A DNA stretch of 15,522 nucleotides from Bacillota bacterium (GCA_023415915.1 JAEZIZ010000038.1:1-15522), one strand, 5' to 3'. Shown: positions 1 through 6,627, counted from the first letter of the stretch. Numbers and translations: made by a program. Notes: generated by a model not told the origin, from the letters alone.

Positions 1-949
1 TGTCCCCTATAAGCGCCGTTTTTTTGTTGTTGCGCACTACAAAACTGCAATGGGAAAGCACTCTCTTTCCATCGAACGATTTTGACACGTCCTCTACACT
101 TACAAGCACCGAATTGTGCACCGCGCTTGGCATCACGTCGAAAACAATATCCTTCTGCTTCCACGGCTTCTCCACTTTCTCAAGCTGCTCAAGGCGCGTA
201 AGCGCCGCTTTCGCGCTGCGGTCAAGTTTCTCCTTTGCTTTCTGCCCGCCCATCCTGTGCAGCCTTGCCTCCGAATTGCCCATACGCTTCGGCGGGCGCT
301 TTATGCTCGATGACTTTTGCATTTTTTCCGCCGCGACCCGCTTAAGCCGGTCGCGTTCCGCCGCGTACCGCTCGTACCGCTCCTCATTGGTTGCTCTTTC
401 AAGCTGCTTTTGCGCGACGTACTCCGAGTACCCGCAGCCATACAGCTTGCAAACACCGCGCTCTATCTCCAGCACCTTGTTGCATACTTTTTTCAGCAGC
501 GTCCTGTCATGTGATACAATAATTAGACCGCCTTTGAACTCTTTTAAAAGCTCTTCAAGGCAGCGTATGCCCGTTATATCGAGGTTGGAAGTCGGCTCGT
601 CCGCGAGCATTATGGCTGCGGGCTGCGAAAACGCTCTCGCTATTCTCTGCTTTACCTTCTCTCCTCCGCTTACCGTGCCGCTGCCCAGCCCCAGCTTTCC
701 CGCTATGAGCTGATCGTAATCAATATTCGCTTCTTCGTCCAGCTGAGGTATTACCGCGATGCCGCCCCGCGCGTTAACGTTTCCCGAGTCGGGCTTAAGC
801 TCGCCCGATATGAGTTTTAAAAGCGTAGTCTTGCCCGCTCCGTTCCGGCCAACGACTGCCACCTTGTCGCCTTCGTACAGCGCGAACGTCTTTAATTCTA
901 TTATCTTTCTGTCTCCGTAATATTTCGTTAAATTCTTTATTTCAAGCAA
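1..949 (-). CDS. ABC-F ATPase, antibiotic-resistance type (partial, 3' end outside window)
   Basis: Starts at a TTG (949-947) and is open for 316 codons to the window edge. Visible in order: Walker A GRNGAGKTT (residues 34-42), Q-loop IPQL (67-70), signature SGGEKVKQR (94-102), Walker B region LADEPTSNLD (115-124), then a long charged linker containing KRMGNSEARLHRMGG, then the start of a second ATPase domain that is cut just inside its Walker A (ALIGD). Two cytosolic ATPase domains joined by a basic linker, with no membrane segments, define ABC-F. The compact first domain and the RMGxSEARLH linker resemble the ribosome-protection branch (Vga/Lsa/Msr/VmlR-like) rather than EttA/Uup. These proteins bind the ribosomal E site and displace lincosamide, streptogramin A, pleuromutilin or macrolide drugs. 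No ATG lies in frame near the start. TTG fits an AAAGGAG at 962-968, about 12 nt upstream, which lies inside a terminator hairpin. Family is confident; drug specificity cannot be read. Confidence 0.9.
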   Translation of the reverse strand, partial: MLEIKNLTKYYGDRKIIELKTFALYEGDKVAVVGRNGAGKTTLLKLISGELKPDSGNVNARGGIAVIPQLDEEANIDYDQLIAGKLGLGSGTVSGGEKVKQRIARAFSQPAAIMLADEPTSNLDITGIRCLEELLKEFKGGLIIVSHDRTLLKKVCNKVLEIERGVCKLYGCGYSEYVAQKQLERATNEERYERYAAERDRLKRVAAEKMQKSSSIKRPPKRMGNSEARLHRMGGQKAKEKLDRSAKAALTRLEQLEKVEKPWKQKDIVFDVMPSAVHNSVLVSVEDVSKSFDGKRVLSHCSFVVRNNKKTALIGD

Positions 950-950
950 C

Positions 951-978
951 AAAAAAATCCACTCCTTTTGGAGAGGAT
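951..978 (-). terminator. Leader terminator masking the ABC-F ribosome binding site
   Basis: On the minus strand, arm ATCCTCTCC (978-970), loop AAAA (969-966) and arm GGAGTGGAT (965-957) form a 9-position stem with one T-T mismatch, followed directly by a run of T residues (957-951). The run ends two bases before the TTG start of the ABC-F gene, so this hairpin cannot be the end of an upstream gene alone. The Shine-Dalgarno AAAGGAG (968-962) forms part of the loop and 3' arm, so folding would both stop transcription and hide the ribosome site. It would also stop read-through from the NHEJ operon upstream. Confidence 0.85.
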
Positions 979-1085
979 CACCGTACAGCGCGCTAAAGCC
1001 GCGCTCCGCATTAAAATCGTGATCTTAAGGAAGTATATATACCAGCAAATCCTCATTACTTGCCGGGGAACGTACAGTAATCCTC
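973..1085 (-). promoter_or_regulatory. Attenuator region with competing antiterminator pairing
   Basis: The leader segment GAGGATTAC (1085-1077) can pair over nine positions with GTGATCCTC (981-973), using one G-U pair. The latter overlaps the 5' arm of the terminator, so the two folds exclude each other. A second GAGGAT (1054-1049) is also complementary to the arm, but lies in the loop of its own hairpin, CCGGCAA (1066-1060) with TTGCTGG (1048-1042). This is the usual wiring of a transcription attenuator. The pairings are seen directly; the switching behaviour is inferred. Confidence 0.7.
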
Positions 1086-1125
1086 AAACAGCCTTTCGGC
1101 ATCAAATGATAATTATGTTTTTGGA

Positions 1126-1140
1126 CTACTGCAGCTTCAT
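1126..1140 (-). CDS. Four-codon leader peptide (MKLQ) of the ABC-F attenuator
   Basis: ATG AAG CTG CAG TAG, preceded by AAGGAG (1157-1152) 11 nt upstream, and the first start codon downstream of the predicted promoter. Very short leader ORFs with a good ribosome site are typical upstream of drug-inducible ABC-F, erm and related genes, where a stalled ribosome alters downstream RNA folding. Here the ORF ends about 40 nt before the antiterminator segment. The sequence MKLQ matches no arrest peptide known to me. Translation is inferred from position and ribosome site only. Confidence 0.55.
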   Translation of the reverse strand: MKLQ

Positions 1141-1169
1141 CTATATAATCGCTCCTTAAGTTTTTTTAC

Positions 1170-1198
1170 AGCATACAATATTTCGCAGTCCTAGTCAA
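1170..1198 (-). promoter_or_regulatory. SigA-type promoter for the ABC-F leader
   Basis: Minus strand TTGACT (1198-1193), 17-nt spacer, TATGCT (1175-1170). The -35 box overlaps the TGA stop (1197-1195) of the LigD polymerase gene. The expected start of transcription is near 1163, giving a leader of about 215 nt before the ABC-F start codon. Confidence 0.75.
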
Positions 1199-2082
1199 GC
1201 GCCTGCTGCTTTCATTATTTCGTCGAGCGCCGGGCTGCCTGCGTTATCCCTAAGCAGCTTTTCAAACATGTCCCCTTTTTGCCGGAGCCGCTCCGCCGCG
1301 TTTTTCAGCGTAAAATCGCAAGGGGCCACGCCTGCAGCAAGCTCATCCCATCCGACCGGCATCGATACGGCGCCGCAGGGCACGGCGCGCGGCGAGTATA
1401 CAGAAATTATGTTCTTTCCCCTGTACATCTGCAGATAATCGAAATATAGCTTTCGCCCGCGTTTTTTTACCTGGCGCTCTATCGTCATAATGTCTTTATA
1501 CTTCTCCGCGAAGTATTTCCCGAAGAATTCGTTTATTTTGCGCCCCTGCTCGAACGTCATTTTTCCCGACGGTATGTATATCTGCAGTCCCGAAGCGCCC
1601 GAGGTTTTTACAAGGCTCTCTATGCCGAGCGACACAAGCGTCTCGTTGACTTTTAAAGCGCATGCCACAGCGTCTGAAAACGTCTGCCCTTCTGATGGGT
1701 CGAGGTCAAACACTAGCGAATGCAGCAGTCCGTCGGTAAACATGCAAAAAGGCGTATGGAACTCTATTACCGCGAGGTTCCCCAGCCATAATAGCGTTGG
1801 CAGGCTGTTTAAGTTGATAAAAGTATCTCCTTCGATATTCACAATGCTAACCCATTCGGGAGACTTGGCGGGCGGCCGCTTTTGATAAAACGATTTGCCT
1901 CCCACGCCGTGCGGAAACCTTATCGCGGTAAGCGCTTTGTTTGTAGTGTGGGGCAGCATATAGGGCGCAAGCTCCGCAAGCGCCTTTAAGTAATCTATCT
2001 TGCGTATGCCCGCCTCCGGCCAGAGCGGCTTTTCTGGGTTGCTTATGTTTATCTGCTTGCCTTCCAACTCTATGCCGCTCAC
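1195..2082 (-). CDS. ligD: LigD-type NHEJ primase-polymerase, stand-alone
   Basis: Archaeo-eukaryotic-primase-fold polymerase of bacterial end joining: it binds 5'-phosphorylated ends and adds nucleotides, often ribonucleotides, to fill or align breaks. The 295 residues match a LigD polymerase domain alone. Seen: ALTAIRFPHGVGGKSFYQKRPP-type N-terminal block (50-71), catalytic VFDLDP (124-129; D126 and D128), nucleotide-binding KTSGASGLQIYIP (159-171), and third acidic YFDYLQ (D215), followed by the S-x-Y-SPRAVP block. The position often occupied by His in GLHV is Gln here (Q167). Start is GTG at 2082 with GGAGG just upstream; GTGA overlaps the stop of the ligase gene by 4 nt, so the two are translationally coupled. 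It is the last gene of the Ku-ligase-polymerase operon. No 3'-phosphoesterase domain is present. Confidence 0.93.
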   Translation of the reverse strand: MSGIELEGKQINISNPEKPLWPEAGIRKIDYLKALAELAPYMLPHTTNKALTAIRFPHGVGGKSFYQKRPPAKSPEWVSIVNIEGDTFINLNSLPTLLWLGNLAVIEFHTPFCMFTDGLLHSLVFDLDPSEGQTFSDAVACALKVNETLVSLGIESLVKTSGASGLQIYIPSGKMTFEQGRKINEFFGKYFAEKYKDIMTIERQVKKRGRKLYFDYLQMYRGKNIISVYSPRAVPCGAVSMPVGWDELAAGVAPCDFTLKNAAERLRQKGDMFEKLLRDNAGSPALDEIMKAAGA

Positions 2083-2987
2083 AGTATCACCTCCTCCCCC
2101 GTCGCTTCCGACGCGCCGCTGTCGCTAAAGCCCAGCAGCACCGGATGGCGCAGCGTCATATGGTCCGTCCATTCCGCAAACCTTACCCAGCAGGTGAGGT
2201 AAGGGCGTACCCATACGACGTCCTTTTCCTCGCCTGTTTTTTCCTTTTGCATAAAATCTCTTATCAGCGCCCAGTCGCTCTGTTTAAGCCCGGTCGAAAC
2301 CGCACCTACCGCCGTAAGCTCGCCTTCGCGGTACACGCCTAGCGAAAGCGACGCGGGCAGCGAGTTTTTCAGCTGCACGCCCGTCACAACGCAGAGTAGT
2401 TTTTTCGATATTTTCGTTTTGAACCAGTCGCTATGCTTCTTGCCCGGAACATAGCGGCTTTCCAGCCTTTTGGAGACTATGCCCTCCATGTTCTTCTGCT
2501 TCATAAGCGCAAACAGCGCTTCCCCGTCTTCAAAGCTGTCGGTAAGCGCGGCGGCCGGGCTGTTTGTAAAACGCTTTCTCATTATACGCTGCCTTTCGGC
2601 GAGCGGCCTGCCTCTTAAATCTTCGCCGTCCAGAAACAATATATCAAAAACTATATATTTAACGGGAATTTGCGAAGCAAGGCGCCTTATACCCGCTTCG
2701 CTGCGAGTAAAGCCCCGTCTTAATACATGGTAAAAAGAAGGCCGCCCTTCAACGAATACTACGAGTTCGCCGTCCAGCACGGCGCGCTTCGCGTCGACTT
2801 GCCCAGGCAGCGCTCTTAATTCCGGATACGCTGCCGTGCAAACGCCGCCTTTTTTAGTAAACAGCGTTATTTCCCCGCCTTCAATAACCGAAGCGCAGCG
2901 TATGCCGTCCCACTTCACCTGATGTATAAACCCCGGCTGTTTAACGACTTTGGGTACGCTTACAGGCTCCATACATTTTATTATCAC
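2079..2987 (-). CDS. ligD: LigD-type ATP-dependent DNA ligase, stand-alone
   Basis: Seals DNA ends after Ku and polymerase action. The 302 residues comprise adenylation and OB-fold domains only. Seen: motif I HQVKWDGIR (22-30) with AMP-accepting K25; motif III-like DGELVVFVEGRPSF (72-85); FDILFLDG (114-121); motif IV MEGIVSKR (167-174) with E168; motif V DWFKTK (187-192). It starts at GTG (2987), only 2 nt after the Ku stop, with a weak AAGG in the Ku 3' end; an internal ATG at residue 6 is a possible alternative. In Mycobacterium, Pseudomonas and Bacillus the ligase and polymerase are one LigD polypeptide; here they are two genes overlapping by 4 nt. Confidence 0.93.
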   Translation of the reverse strand: MIIKCMEPVSVPKVVKQPGFIHQVKWDGIRCASVIEGGEITLFTKKGGVCTAAYPELRALPGQVDAKRAVLDGELVVFVEGRPSFYHVLRRGFTRSEAGIRRLASQIPVKYIVFDILFLDGEDLRGRPLAERQRIMRKRFTNSPAAALTDSFEDGEALFALMKQKNMEGIVSKRLESRYVPGKKHSDWFKTKISKKLLCVVTGVQLKNSLPASLSLGVYREGELTAVGAVSTGLKQSDWALIRDFMQKEKTGEEKDVVWVRPYLTCWVRFAEWTDHMTLRHPVLLGFSDSGASEATGEEVIL

Positions 2988-2989
2988 GG

Positions 2990-3817
2990 CTAACCTTGGG
3001 CGCGCTTCCTGGCGGGCGTTTTCTTTGGCGCTTTCTCCTTCTGCGTTTTTTCTATGCTGGCCTTCAACGCCTCCATCAGGTCTATTACGTTGCTTTCAGG
3101 CGCTTCGGGCTGCGCGACGACTTCCCTGCCCGCTATCTTCGCTTCGATTATGCTTCTTAAGGCTTCGCGGTACTCGTCCGTATACTTCGACGCGTCGAAC
3201 TTTGCCGTAAGATTGTCAATGAGCTGCTTTGCTATCTCCATTTCCCTCGCGTCCGCCTTTATCTCTCCGGGCAGTGCGGGTATTTCGGATACCGGGCGTA
3301 TTTCGTCGGGGTAATATATCGTTTCGAGCGCCATAACGTTATTGTATACTCTGAGAACGCAGAGCGTCTGTTTGTTGCGTATCGTTATCTTTGCTATCGC
3401 TATACGCCCCGATTCGTTCATTGCGTCGCGCAGCAGCGCGTACGCTTTCGCGCTGGAGGCCACCTCGGGCTGCGGCGCGAGGTAATACGTTTTTTCATAA
3501 TATATAGGGTCTATCTCGGCAAGATTCACAAAATCGACTATCTCTATGGTCCTCGCCTGCACCTCCGTTTTCGCTTTTTCAAGGTCTTCGTCGGTCACTA
3601 TCACAAATTTGCCCGGCTCATATTCAAAGCCCTTAACTATATCGTCGGGCGGTACTTCCTCGTTGCAGAGCGGGCACATCTTTTTATACTTAATAGGCGT
3701 ATGGCATTTCTTGTGGAGCGAGCGGAACCTTACGTCCTTTTCCTCGGTAGCGGTAAACATCTTTATCGGTATATTGACAAGCCCGAAGCTTATCGCTCCT
3801 TTAAACATCGTCTGCAT
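2990..3817 (-). CDS. ku: Ku, DNA end-binding protein of NHEJ
   Basis: Homodimeric ring that threads onto double-strand ends and recruits LigD. The 275 residues are the usual bacterial length. The N-terminus FKGAISFGLVNIPIKM is the family signature. Residues 31-55 carry C38, H39, C48 and C51 (CPLC) in a zinc-ribbon-like arrangement, as in several Bacillota Ku proteins. After the Ku core, the tail from about residue 256 is rich in Lys and Ala (EKAPKKTPARKRAQ), the basic extension that in other bacterial Ku proteins contacts DNA. ATG 3817 is preceded by GGAGGG at good spacing. First gene of the Ku-ligase-polymerase operon, divergent from the I42 lipoprotein. No clear SigA promoter could be placed upstream. 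Confidence 0.95.
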   Translation of the reverse strand: MQTMFKGAISFGLVNIPIKMFTATEEKDVRFRSLHKKCHTPIKYKKMCPLCNEEVPPDDIVKGFEYEPGKFVIVTDEDLEKAKTEVQARTIEIVDFVNLAEIDPIYYEKTYYLAPQPEVASSAKAYALLRDAMNESGRIAIAKITIRNKQTLCVLRVYNNVMALETIYYPDEIRPVSEIPALPGEIKADAREMEIAKQLIDNLTAKFDASKYTDEYREALRSIIEAKIAGREVVAQPEAPESNVIDLMEALKASIEKTQKEKAPKKTPARKRAQG

Positions 3818-3896
3818 ATGTTTCCCTCCGGCATGCTTGATATTTTTAATATCTCCAATAGCGTTTCGAGTATGCCGCGCGTGTTTATATTAGAAT

Positions 3897-3912
3897 AAAT
3901 GTTGGAACATTT
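3897..3912. promoter_or_regulatory. 16-bp dyad in the Ku / I42 divergent region
   Basis: AAATGTT-GG-AACATTT, perfect 7-bp arms, between two divergent genes. A possible -10 (TAGAAT, 3891-3896) for the plus-strand gene lies beside it, so a protein bound here would sit near a start of transcription. It is not a Bacillota LexA box (GAAC-N4-GTTC). A second AT-rich dyad, GATATT-TTT-AATATC, lies at 3839-3853 in the Ku leader. Function unknown. Confidence 0.35.
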
Positions 3913-3953
3913 TGATAATAACGCCGTCAAAGTAAAAAAGGAGGGTATGCAAT

Positions 3954-4346
3954 ATGAAGAAGATAGCCTGCATTATAGTTTCTCTGTTGTTATTAGCATC
4001 AGCTCTTGTGGGGTGTGCAGCCGGGTCCGCCGAAAAAGTATACGGCAAAGGCGATAAGGATATTACCGTAAGCGCCGGAGGTACGTTCGTAATACAGCTT
4101 GAATCAAACCCGACTACGGGCTACGAATGGACGCTTAATATCAGCGACGAGTCGGTAGTAAAGCTGGAAAACCGGGAGTACAAGCAGCAGCCCCACGCTG
4201 AAGGCATGACAGGCGTCGGAGGCGTCGATGTGCTTAAATTCAAGGGTTTAAAGGCCGGCGAAGCTGAAATTACGCTTGTATATGAGCGCAGCTTTGAGGA
4301 GGATTCGGCCGTGGAAACTCTTGTTTACAACGTAACGGTTAAATGA
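3954..4346 (+). CDS. Lipoprotein, I42/chagasin-type cysteine protease inhibitor
   Basis: 130 residues. Signal peptide of the lipoprotein class: KK, hydrophobic core, lipobox LVGC with C21 as the lipidated residue, so the protein is anchored outside the membrane. The mature part is one chagasin-type immunoglobulin fold with the three inhibitory loops visible: NPTTGYEW (52-59), GVGG (87-90) and YERSFE (110-115, the RPW-like loop). Family members block papain-like cysteine proteases; bacterial ones may guard against self or foreign proteases, and the target here is unknown. ATG 3954 has GGAGGG upstream. It is monocistronic, with a U-tract terminator after it. A decayed second copy of its 3' end lies 3.2 kb downstream at 7505-7573. 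Confidence 0.88.
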   Translation: MKKIACIIVSLLLLASALVGCAAGSAEKVYGKGDKDITVSAGGTFVIQLESNPTTGYEWTLNISDESVVKLENREYKQQPHAEGMTGVGGVDVLKFKGLKAGEAEITLVYERSFEEDSAVETLVYNVTVK

Positions 4347-4359
4347 TTCCGGTATCGGG

Positions 4360-4447
4360 AAAAGCGCTTTGAGCTTGATTACACCCCATCAAGCCTCACG
4401 TCTTGCTGGGACCCCGTATGAACGCGGGCGCTTTTTTTGTGCCCGCG
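4360..4447 (+). terminator. Terminator of the I42 gene with extended, alternative folding
   Basis: AAAAGCGC (4360-4367) pairs with GCGCTTTT (4428-4435), ending in T7 (4432-4438). Inside lies a strong hairpin, GAGCTTGAT (4371-4379) with ATCAAGCCTC (4388-4397, one bulge). The 3' part can instead form a nine-pair hairpin, 4423-4431 with 4439-4447, which puts T7 in the loop and would break the terminator stem. The outer stem and CGCGGGCGCTTTTTTT recur at the terminator at 7586-7623. Termination is likely; a switching role is speculative. Confidence 0.6.
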
Positions 4448-4479
4448 GATAAGCCGAATAATCCTTATGTGCTGCGAAT

Positions 4480-4509
4480 ATGATTTTCCAGCATCCCGAC
4501 CAAAATCAT
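4480..4509. promoter_or_regulatory. Inverted repeat upstream of the AraC-type regulator
   Basis: ATGATTTT (4480-4487) and AAAATCAT (4502-4509), perfect 8-bp arms 14 nt apart, upstream of a possible -10 TAAAAT (4536-4541; no good -35). It partly overlaps the 20-bp motif at 4491-4510. Could be an operator or a chance AT-rich repeat. Confidence 0.35.
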
Positions 4510-4510
4510 T
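4491..4510 (+). promoter_or_regulatory. Candidate AraC-regulator binding site, copy 1
   Basis: Pattern GCAT-N4-ACCAAAA-N-CATT, matching 5401-5420 at 15 of 20 positions, with all differences in the N positions. It lies upstream of the regulator's own gene, which suggests autoregulation. Length and placement suit an AraC-family site; binding is inferred. Confidence 0.5.
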
Positions 4511-4579
4511 ACTATGAACCCATAGCAAAGTCTGATAAAATAAAAGGCGAATGCACAGTCTCGTTTCGGGGGGAGTCAT

Positions 4580-5326
4580 TTGGATATTGAAAAGTTTCAA
4601 AACGAATACTTTTCCCAGATAAACTTTGACAGCCATCTTTTGGCGCTGTTCGACAACATTGACGGCCTCTGTTTCTTTGTCAAGAATACGGACTTCGAGC
4701 TCGTATACGTAAACGATAACCTGCTTGAAATGTATAAGCTCAAAGATCTAAAAGATATCATCGGAAAAACGGACTATGATATACTCGATACATATCTCGC
4801 CGATAAATACCGTCTCGACGATATCAAGGTCATGAAGACCGGCGTTGCGGCGCTCAACATGATCGAGCTGGTGCTGAGCCAAAGCGGCATACCCGATTGG
4901 TTCATTACGAATAAGATACCGCTGTATTCAAAAAGCGGACAGATATTCGGATTGATGGGCACAATGAAGCATATAACCGTGTCCCAGTACGACAGCGGCG
5001 AAACGGATAAATACTCATTCATATATAATGTACTCGATTATATCGCGGTCCATATCGAAGATAAACTCACCGTCAAAAAGATCGCCTCCCACTTCAATGT
5101 ATCTGAAAGGTGCCTTGAGAAAAGATTCAATGTATATCTCAATATGACTCCCGGAAATTTTCTTATCAAATACAGGATTCTTAAAGCATGCGATTTTTTA
5201 TTAAAAAGCGGGGATATTGCGCAGGCCGCATTAAAATACGGATTCTTCGATCAAAGCGCCTTTACAAAGCAATTCAAAAGGCATATGCATATGACGCCGC
5301 TGCAATATTTAAAAAAATACAGGTAA
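4580..5326 (+). CDS. PAS-domain AraC-family transcriptional regulator
   Basis: 248 residues. N-terminal PAS-like sensor (about 22-134) with typical FDNIDGLCFFVKN, FELVYVND, IIGKTDYDIL and a final PLYSKSGQIFGLMGTMKHIT strand. The C-terminal AraC double helix-turn-helix (about 150-248) has helix 1 around LTVKKIASHFNVSERCLEKRF (163-183) and the signature around ALKYGFFDQSAFTKQFKR (217-234). No membrane segment, so cytosolic. It probably senses a small molecule through PAS and activates the adjacent oxidoreductase-epimerase operon. Start is TTG at 4580 with GGGGGGAG four bases upstream; no in-frame ATG is close. It is separated from the next gene by 165 nt containing a promoter and a matching 20-bp motif. 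Ligand unknown. Confidence 0.9.
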   Translation: MDIEKFQNEYFSQINFDSHLLALFDNIDGLCFFVKNTDFELVYVNDNLLEMYKLKDLKDIIGKTDYDILDTYLADKYRLDDIKVMKTGVAALNMIELVLSQSGIPDWFITNKIPLYSKSGQIFGLMGTMKHITVSQYDSGETDKYSFIYNVLDYIAVHIEDKLTVKKIASHFNVSERCLEKRFNVYLNMTPGNFLIKYRILKACDFLLKSGDIAQAALKYGFFDQSAFTKQFKRHMHMTPLQYLKKYR

Positions 5327-5400
5327 ACGGCTTTTGATTCACATAAGGTTTGGGGTCGCCAACGCTGTTCGATTATCCGGCCGAAACACTTCTTCCATTC

Positions 5401-5420
5401 GCATTTTTACCAAAAACATT
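5401..5420 (+). promoter_or_regulatory. Candidate AraC-regulator binding site, copy 2
   Basis: Same GCAT-N4-ACCAAAA-N-CATT pattern as 4491-4510. Its last base is the first base of the -35 box TTGATA (5420-5425), the position from which AraC-family activators usually contact RNA polymerase. Confidence 0.55.
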
Positions 5421-5448
5421 TGATAATAACCTATAAACAACTTATTAA
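5420..5448 (+). promoter_or_regulatory. Promoter of the oxidoreductase-epimerase operon
   Basis: TTGATA (5420-5425), 17-nt spacer, TATTAA (5443-5448). The weak -10 agrees with activator dependence. An alternative -10, TATAAA at 5466-5471, exists with a poorer -35. Confidence 0.5.
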
Positions 5449-5491
5449 AACATCTAACATGATACTATAAATAAACACAAGGGAGTGATGA

Positions 5492-6607
5492 ATGATGAAC
5501 AGAAAATTCAATGTGGCTATTGTTGGCATGAGTTTTGGCGTCGAGTTTATACCCATTTATCAAAGACATCCCGATTCAAATCTGGTCGCGATCTGCCAGA
5601 GGAACAAAGACAATCTAGGTAGGCTGGGCAAAATATGGGGCATTGATAAGCTGTATACGGATTACCAGGCTCTTCTTCAGGATAAAAGCATAGATATCGT
5701 TCATATCAATACACCGCCCGAGCTACACGCGGACATGGTGGTTCAGGGCCTTGAAGCCGGAAAGCATGTCGCGTGTACTATTCCGATGGCTCTGACGGTT
5801 GAAGACTGCCACAGAATCGTCAAGGCGCAAAAGGCGACGGGCCTTAAATACATGATGATGGAGACCGTGATATACAGCAGGGAGTTCCTGTTTCTCAAAG
5901 AGCAGTATGAGAAAGGCGAACTCGGCAAGCTGCAGTTTTTAAGAGGCTCTCATCAGCAGGATATGATGGCGTGGCCCGAATACTGGTACGGATTCCCGCC
6001 TATGCTCAACGCGACGCACGCCATATCCCCGGTGCTCAGTATCGGCGACGACCAGGCGGAGTATGTGTCCTGCCTTGGGTCGGGCACAATCGACAAAAGT
6101 ATGCATAAGAACTACGGCTGCCCGTTTTCTATCGAAACCACCCACATCAAATTCATGGATTCAGATCTTGGCGCGGAAGTCACGCGTTCGCTGTTCGGCG
6201 TCGCGAGACAGTACAGGGAGAGCTTCGACGTTTACGGGTCCAAAAAGAGCTTTGAGTGGACGCAGATAGAAGGAAAGCACCACATCTTCCATGTGGGGGA
6301 AAAGCCGTCCGAAATCGCGAAGATACCCGATTACGCTTATTTGCTGCCCGAGGAGATACGCGAATTTACGCAAAAGGGCGTTTACGACAACGCCGATAAC
6401 GAACACCTCTCCTTTAAGCAGGGAGGCGGCCACGGCGGTTCTCATCCGCATCTGGTACATGAATTCCTGTCGGCCGTAAGGGAAGACAGGGAACCGGTGC
6501 CCAACGCGGTCCGGGCGGCCAACATCACCTGCAGCGGTATACTGTCCAATCAATCAGCGCTTAATAACGGGGAAAAGATATATCTTCCCGAATGGACTCT
6601 TACCTGA
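5492..6607 (+). CDS. Gfo/Idh/MocA-family oxidoreductase with atypical motifs
   Basis: 371 residues: N-terminal Rossmann fold (about 6-125), then the alpha/beta substrate domain. Family members oxidise or reduce sugar hydroxyls with NAD(P). Departures from the consensus are clear: the nucleotide loop reads VGMSFG (11-16) instead of GxGxxG, and the usual EKP is CTIP (95-98), so the conserved Lys is absent. The C-terminal half has a His-rich QGGGHGGSHPHLVHEF stretch. H176 in LNATHAIS occupies the region of the catalytic His. A distinct subfamily with these features is found beside epimerase-like genes in Bacillota, from memory. ATG-ATG at 5492, with AAGGGAG upstream. First gene of an operon with the TIM-barrel gene, 20 nt downstream. 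Substrate unknown; a hexose or glycoside is likely. Confidence 0.88.
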   Translation: MMNRKFNVAIVGMSFGVEFIPIYQRHPDSNLVAICQRNKDNLGRLGKIWGIDKLYTDYQALLQDKSIDIVHINTPPELHADMVVQGLEAGKHVACTIPMALTVEDCHRIVKAQKATGLKYMMMETVIYSREFLFLKEQYEKGELGKLQFLRGSHQQDMMAWPEYWYGFPPMLNATHAISPVLSIGDDQAEYVSCLGSGTIDKSMHKNYGCPFSIETTHIKFMDSDLGAEVTRSLFGVARQYRESFDVYGSKKSFEWTQIEGKHHIFHVGEKPSEIAKIPDYAYLLPEEIREFTQKGVYDNADNEHLSFKQGGGHGGSHPHLVHEFLSAVREDREPVPNAVRAANITCSGILSNQSALNNGEKIYLPEWTLT

Positions 6608-6627
6608 AGTCAAGCAAGGAGTATTAT

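Noticed and set aside
24..713. A 229-codon open frame on the plus strand.
   Set aside because: Antisense to the ABC-F gene, whose minus-strand frame has all the ATPase motifs; the plus frame is Ser/Phe-rich with no domain.
968..1159. A 63-codon plus-strand open frame in the leader region.
   Set aside because: Starts inside the terminator hairpin, has no ribosome site, and the same DNA is explained by the minus-strand promoter and attenuator.
3902..3922. TTGGAA and TTGATA boxes as a promoter for the I42 gene.
   Set aside because: No -10 at a workable distance before the ribosome site; the resemblance to the TTGATA at 5420 is probably chance.
4379..4636. An 85-codon minus-strand open frame between I42 and the regulator.
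   Set aside because: It runs through a terminator and the start of the regulator gene, has no recognisable domain, and no ribosome site was seen.
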